NCBI RefSeq assembly: GCF_000611645.1
Contig: NW_014013436.1
Location: forward strand, 2,818-21,868
Direction of reading: 5' to 3'
Source: Monoraphidium neglectum
Lineage: Eukaryota > Chlorophyta > Chlorophyceae > Sphaeropleales > Selenastraceae
Length of the DNA: 19,051 bases
In this document: positions 18,757-19,051 of the stretch, one piece after another
How the letters are laid out: the number at the start of each line of letters is the position of its first letter
Position numbering within the stretch: the stretch's first letter is position 1
Program-made: the position numbers and the translations under genes
The notes under the pieces: generated by a model
What the model was told of the DNA's origin: nothing
The model's input: only the letters and a program-made list of their open reading frames with translations
Databases searched by the model: none

Positions 18757-19024
18757 CGTCCACGCCGCGCTTCAGCCCGAGGGGCAGCTTGGCCCGGTGG
18801 TACACCTCGCGCACGTACACGCCGCTGCCCTCAACGCCGTCGTGCGGCAGGCTCTGGTTGGTGACCGCGTGCAGCCACGCCTTGACGACGTTGTCGACGT
18901 TGCGGCGGCGCCCGTTAAGCTTGACGGTGACGTTCTGGATGCCGACCAGGGAGCACAGCGACTGCACCAGGGGCGAGGCGGTGACGCCGAAGCCCTGGGG
19001 GCGCGGCCACATGCGTATGCGCAG
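18752..19024 (-). CDS. MRPS5: Mitochondrial small-subunit ribosomal protein uS5m, last exon (partial)
   Basis: Component of the mitochondrial ribosome small subunit, encoded in the nucleus. The visible exon gives 90 residues and a TAA stop. It starts with LRIRMWPRPQGFGV, matching the PRPQGFG block of mitochondrial uS5, followed by the second S5 domain (LVGIQNVTVKLNGRR, then NVDNVVKAWLHAV, aligning with bacterial AGIHNV, GS-N and NVVRA). It ends in a 30-residue extension (VREVYHRAKLPLGLKRGVDV) absent from bacterial S5. The exon start at 19024 follows a pyrimidine-rich CGCCGCACAG acceptor; an exon running on past the window edge is not excluded, since the frame stays open. A plastid S5 is less likely because of the PRPQG block and the C-terminal extension. 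The upstream exons with the RNA-binding N-terminal domain are outside the window. Confidence 0.8.
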   Translation of the reverse strand: MRIRMWPRPQGFGVTASPLVQSLCSLVGIQNVTVKLNGRRRNVDNVVKAWLHAVTNQSLPHDGVEGSGVYVREVYHRAKLPLGLKRGVDV

Positions 19025-19051
19025 CTGTGCGGCGAGCGATTTGGGGGGGGG

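Overview
The window looks like nuclear DNA of a green alga (Chlorophyta, probably chlorophycean; genus not identifiable by eye). The evidence is intron-rich genes with GT-AG introns, GC-rich exons, TGTAA-type polyadenylation signals, abundant CAG/CTG-type repeats, a plant-type R2R3-MYB gene and the standard genetic code. No operon, phage, CRISPR array or insertion sequence is visible.

Every gene I can support lies on the minus strand, so transcription runs from right to left. From the right edge: (1) the last exon of a mitochondrial ribosomal protein uS5m gene (18752-19024, cut by the window end); (2) a complete five-exon gene for cytosolic ribosomal protein eL7/uL30 (15671-17764, 238 aa); (3) a complete eight-exon gene for an FkbM-family methyltransferase with an N-terminal membrane anchor (9921-12848, 339 aa), apparently including one GC-AG intron; (4) a seven-exon gene for a very long R2R3-MYB transcription factor (3549-8311, about 1130 aa) whose tail carries Gln, Gln/Glu and Gln/His repeats; (5) at the left edge, a short coding-looking exon of an unrecognised gene running off the window (1-220).

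The exon models for (2) and (3) were built by hand. Every junction keeps frame and joins conserved family blocks. The MYB model is equally firm through the DNA-binding domain and the large fifth exon, but its last splice junction has two candidate solutions.

Between genes are four non-coding stretches (221-3548, 8312-9920, 12849-15649, 17876-18751). Their base composition is less GC-rich and they contain no recognisable gene. They hold small hairpins, an AT-rich island and one unexplained 286-codon open frame. Microsatellites cluster in introns, several right beside splice sites, while trinucleotide and nonanucleotide repeats sit in the MYB exons. The genes do not form an obvious pathway; the two ribosomal protein genes belong to different translation systems. 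I see no convincing new biological system. The most rewarding items are the MYB tail architecture, the FkbM gene structure and the orphan open frame.
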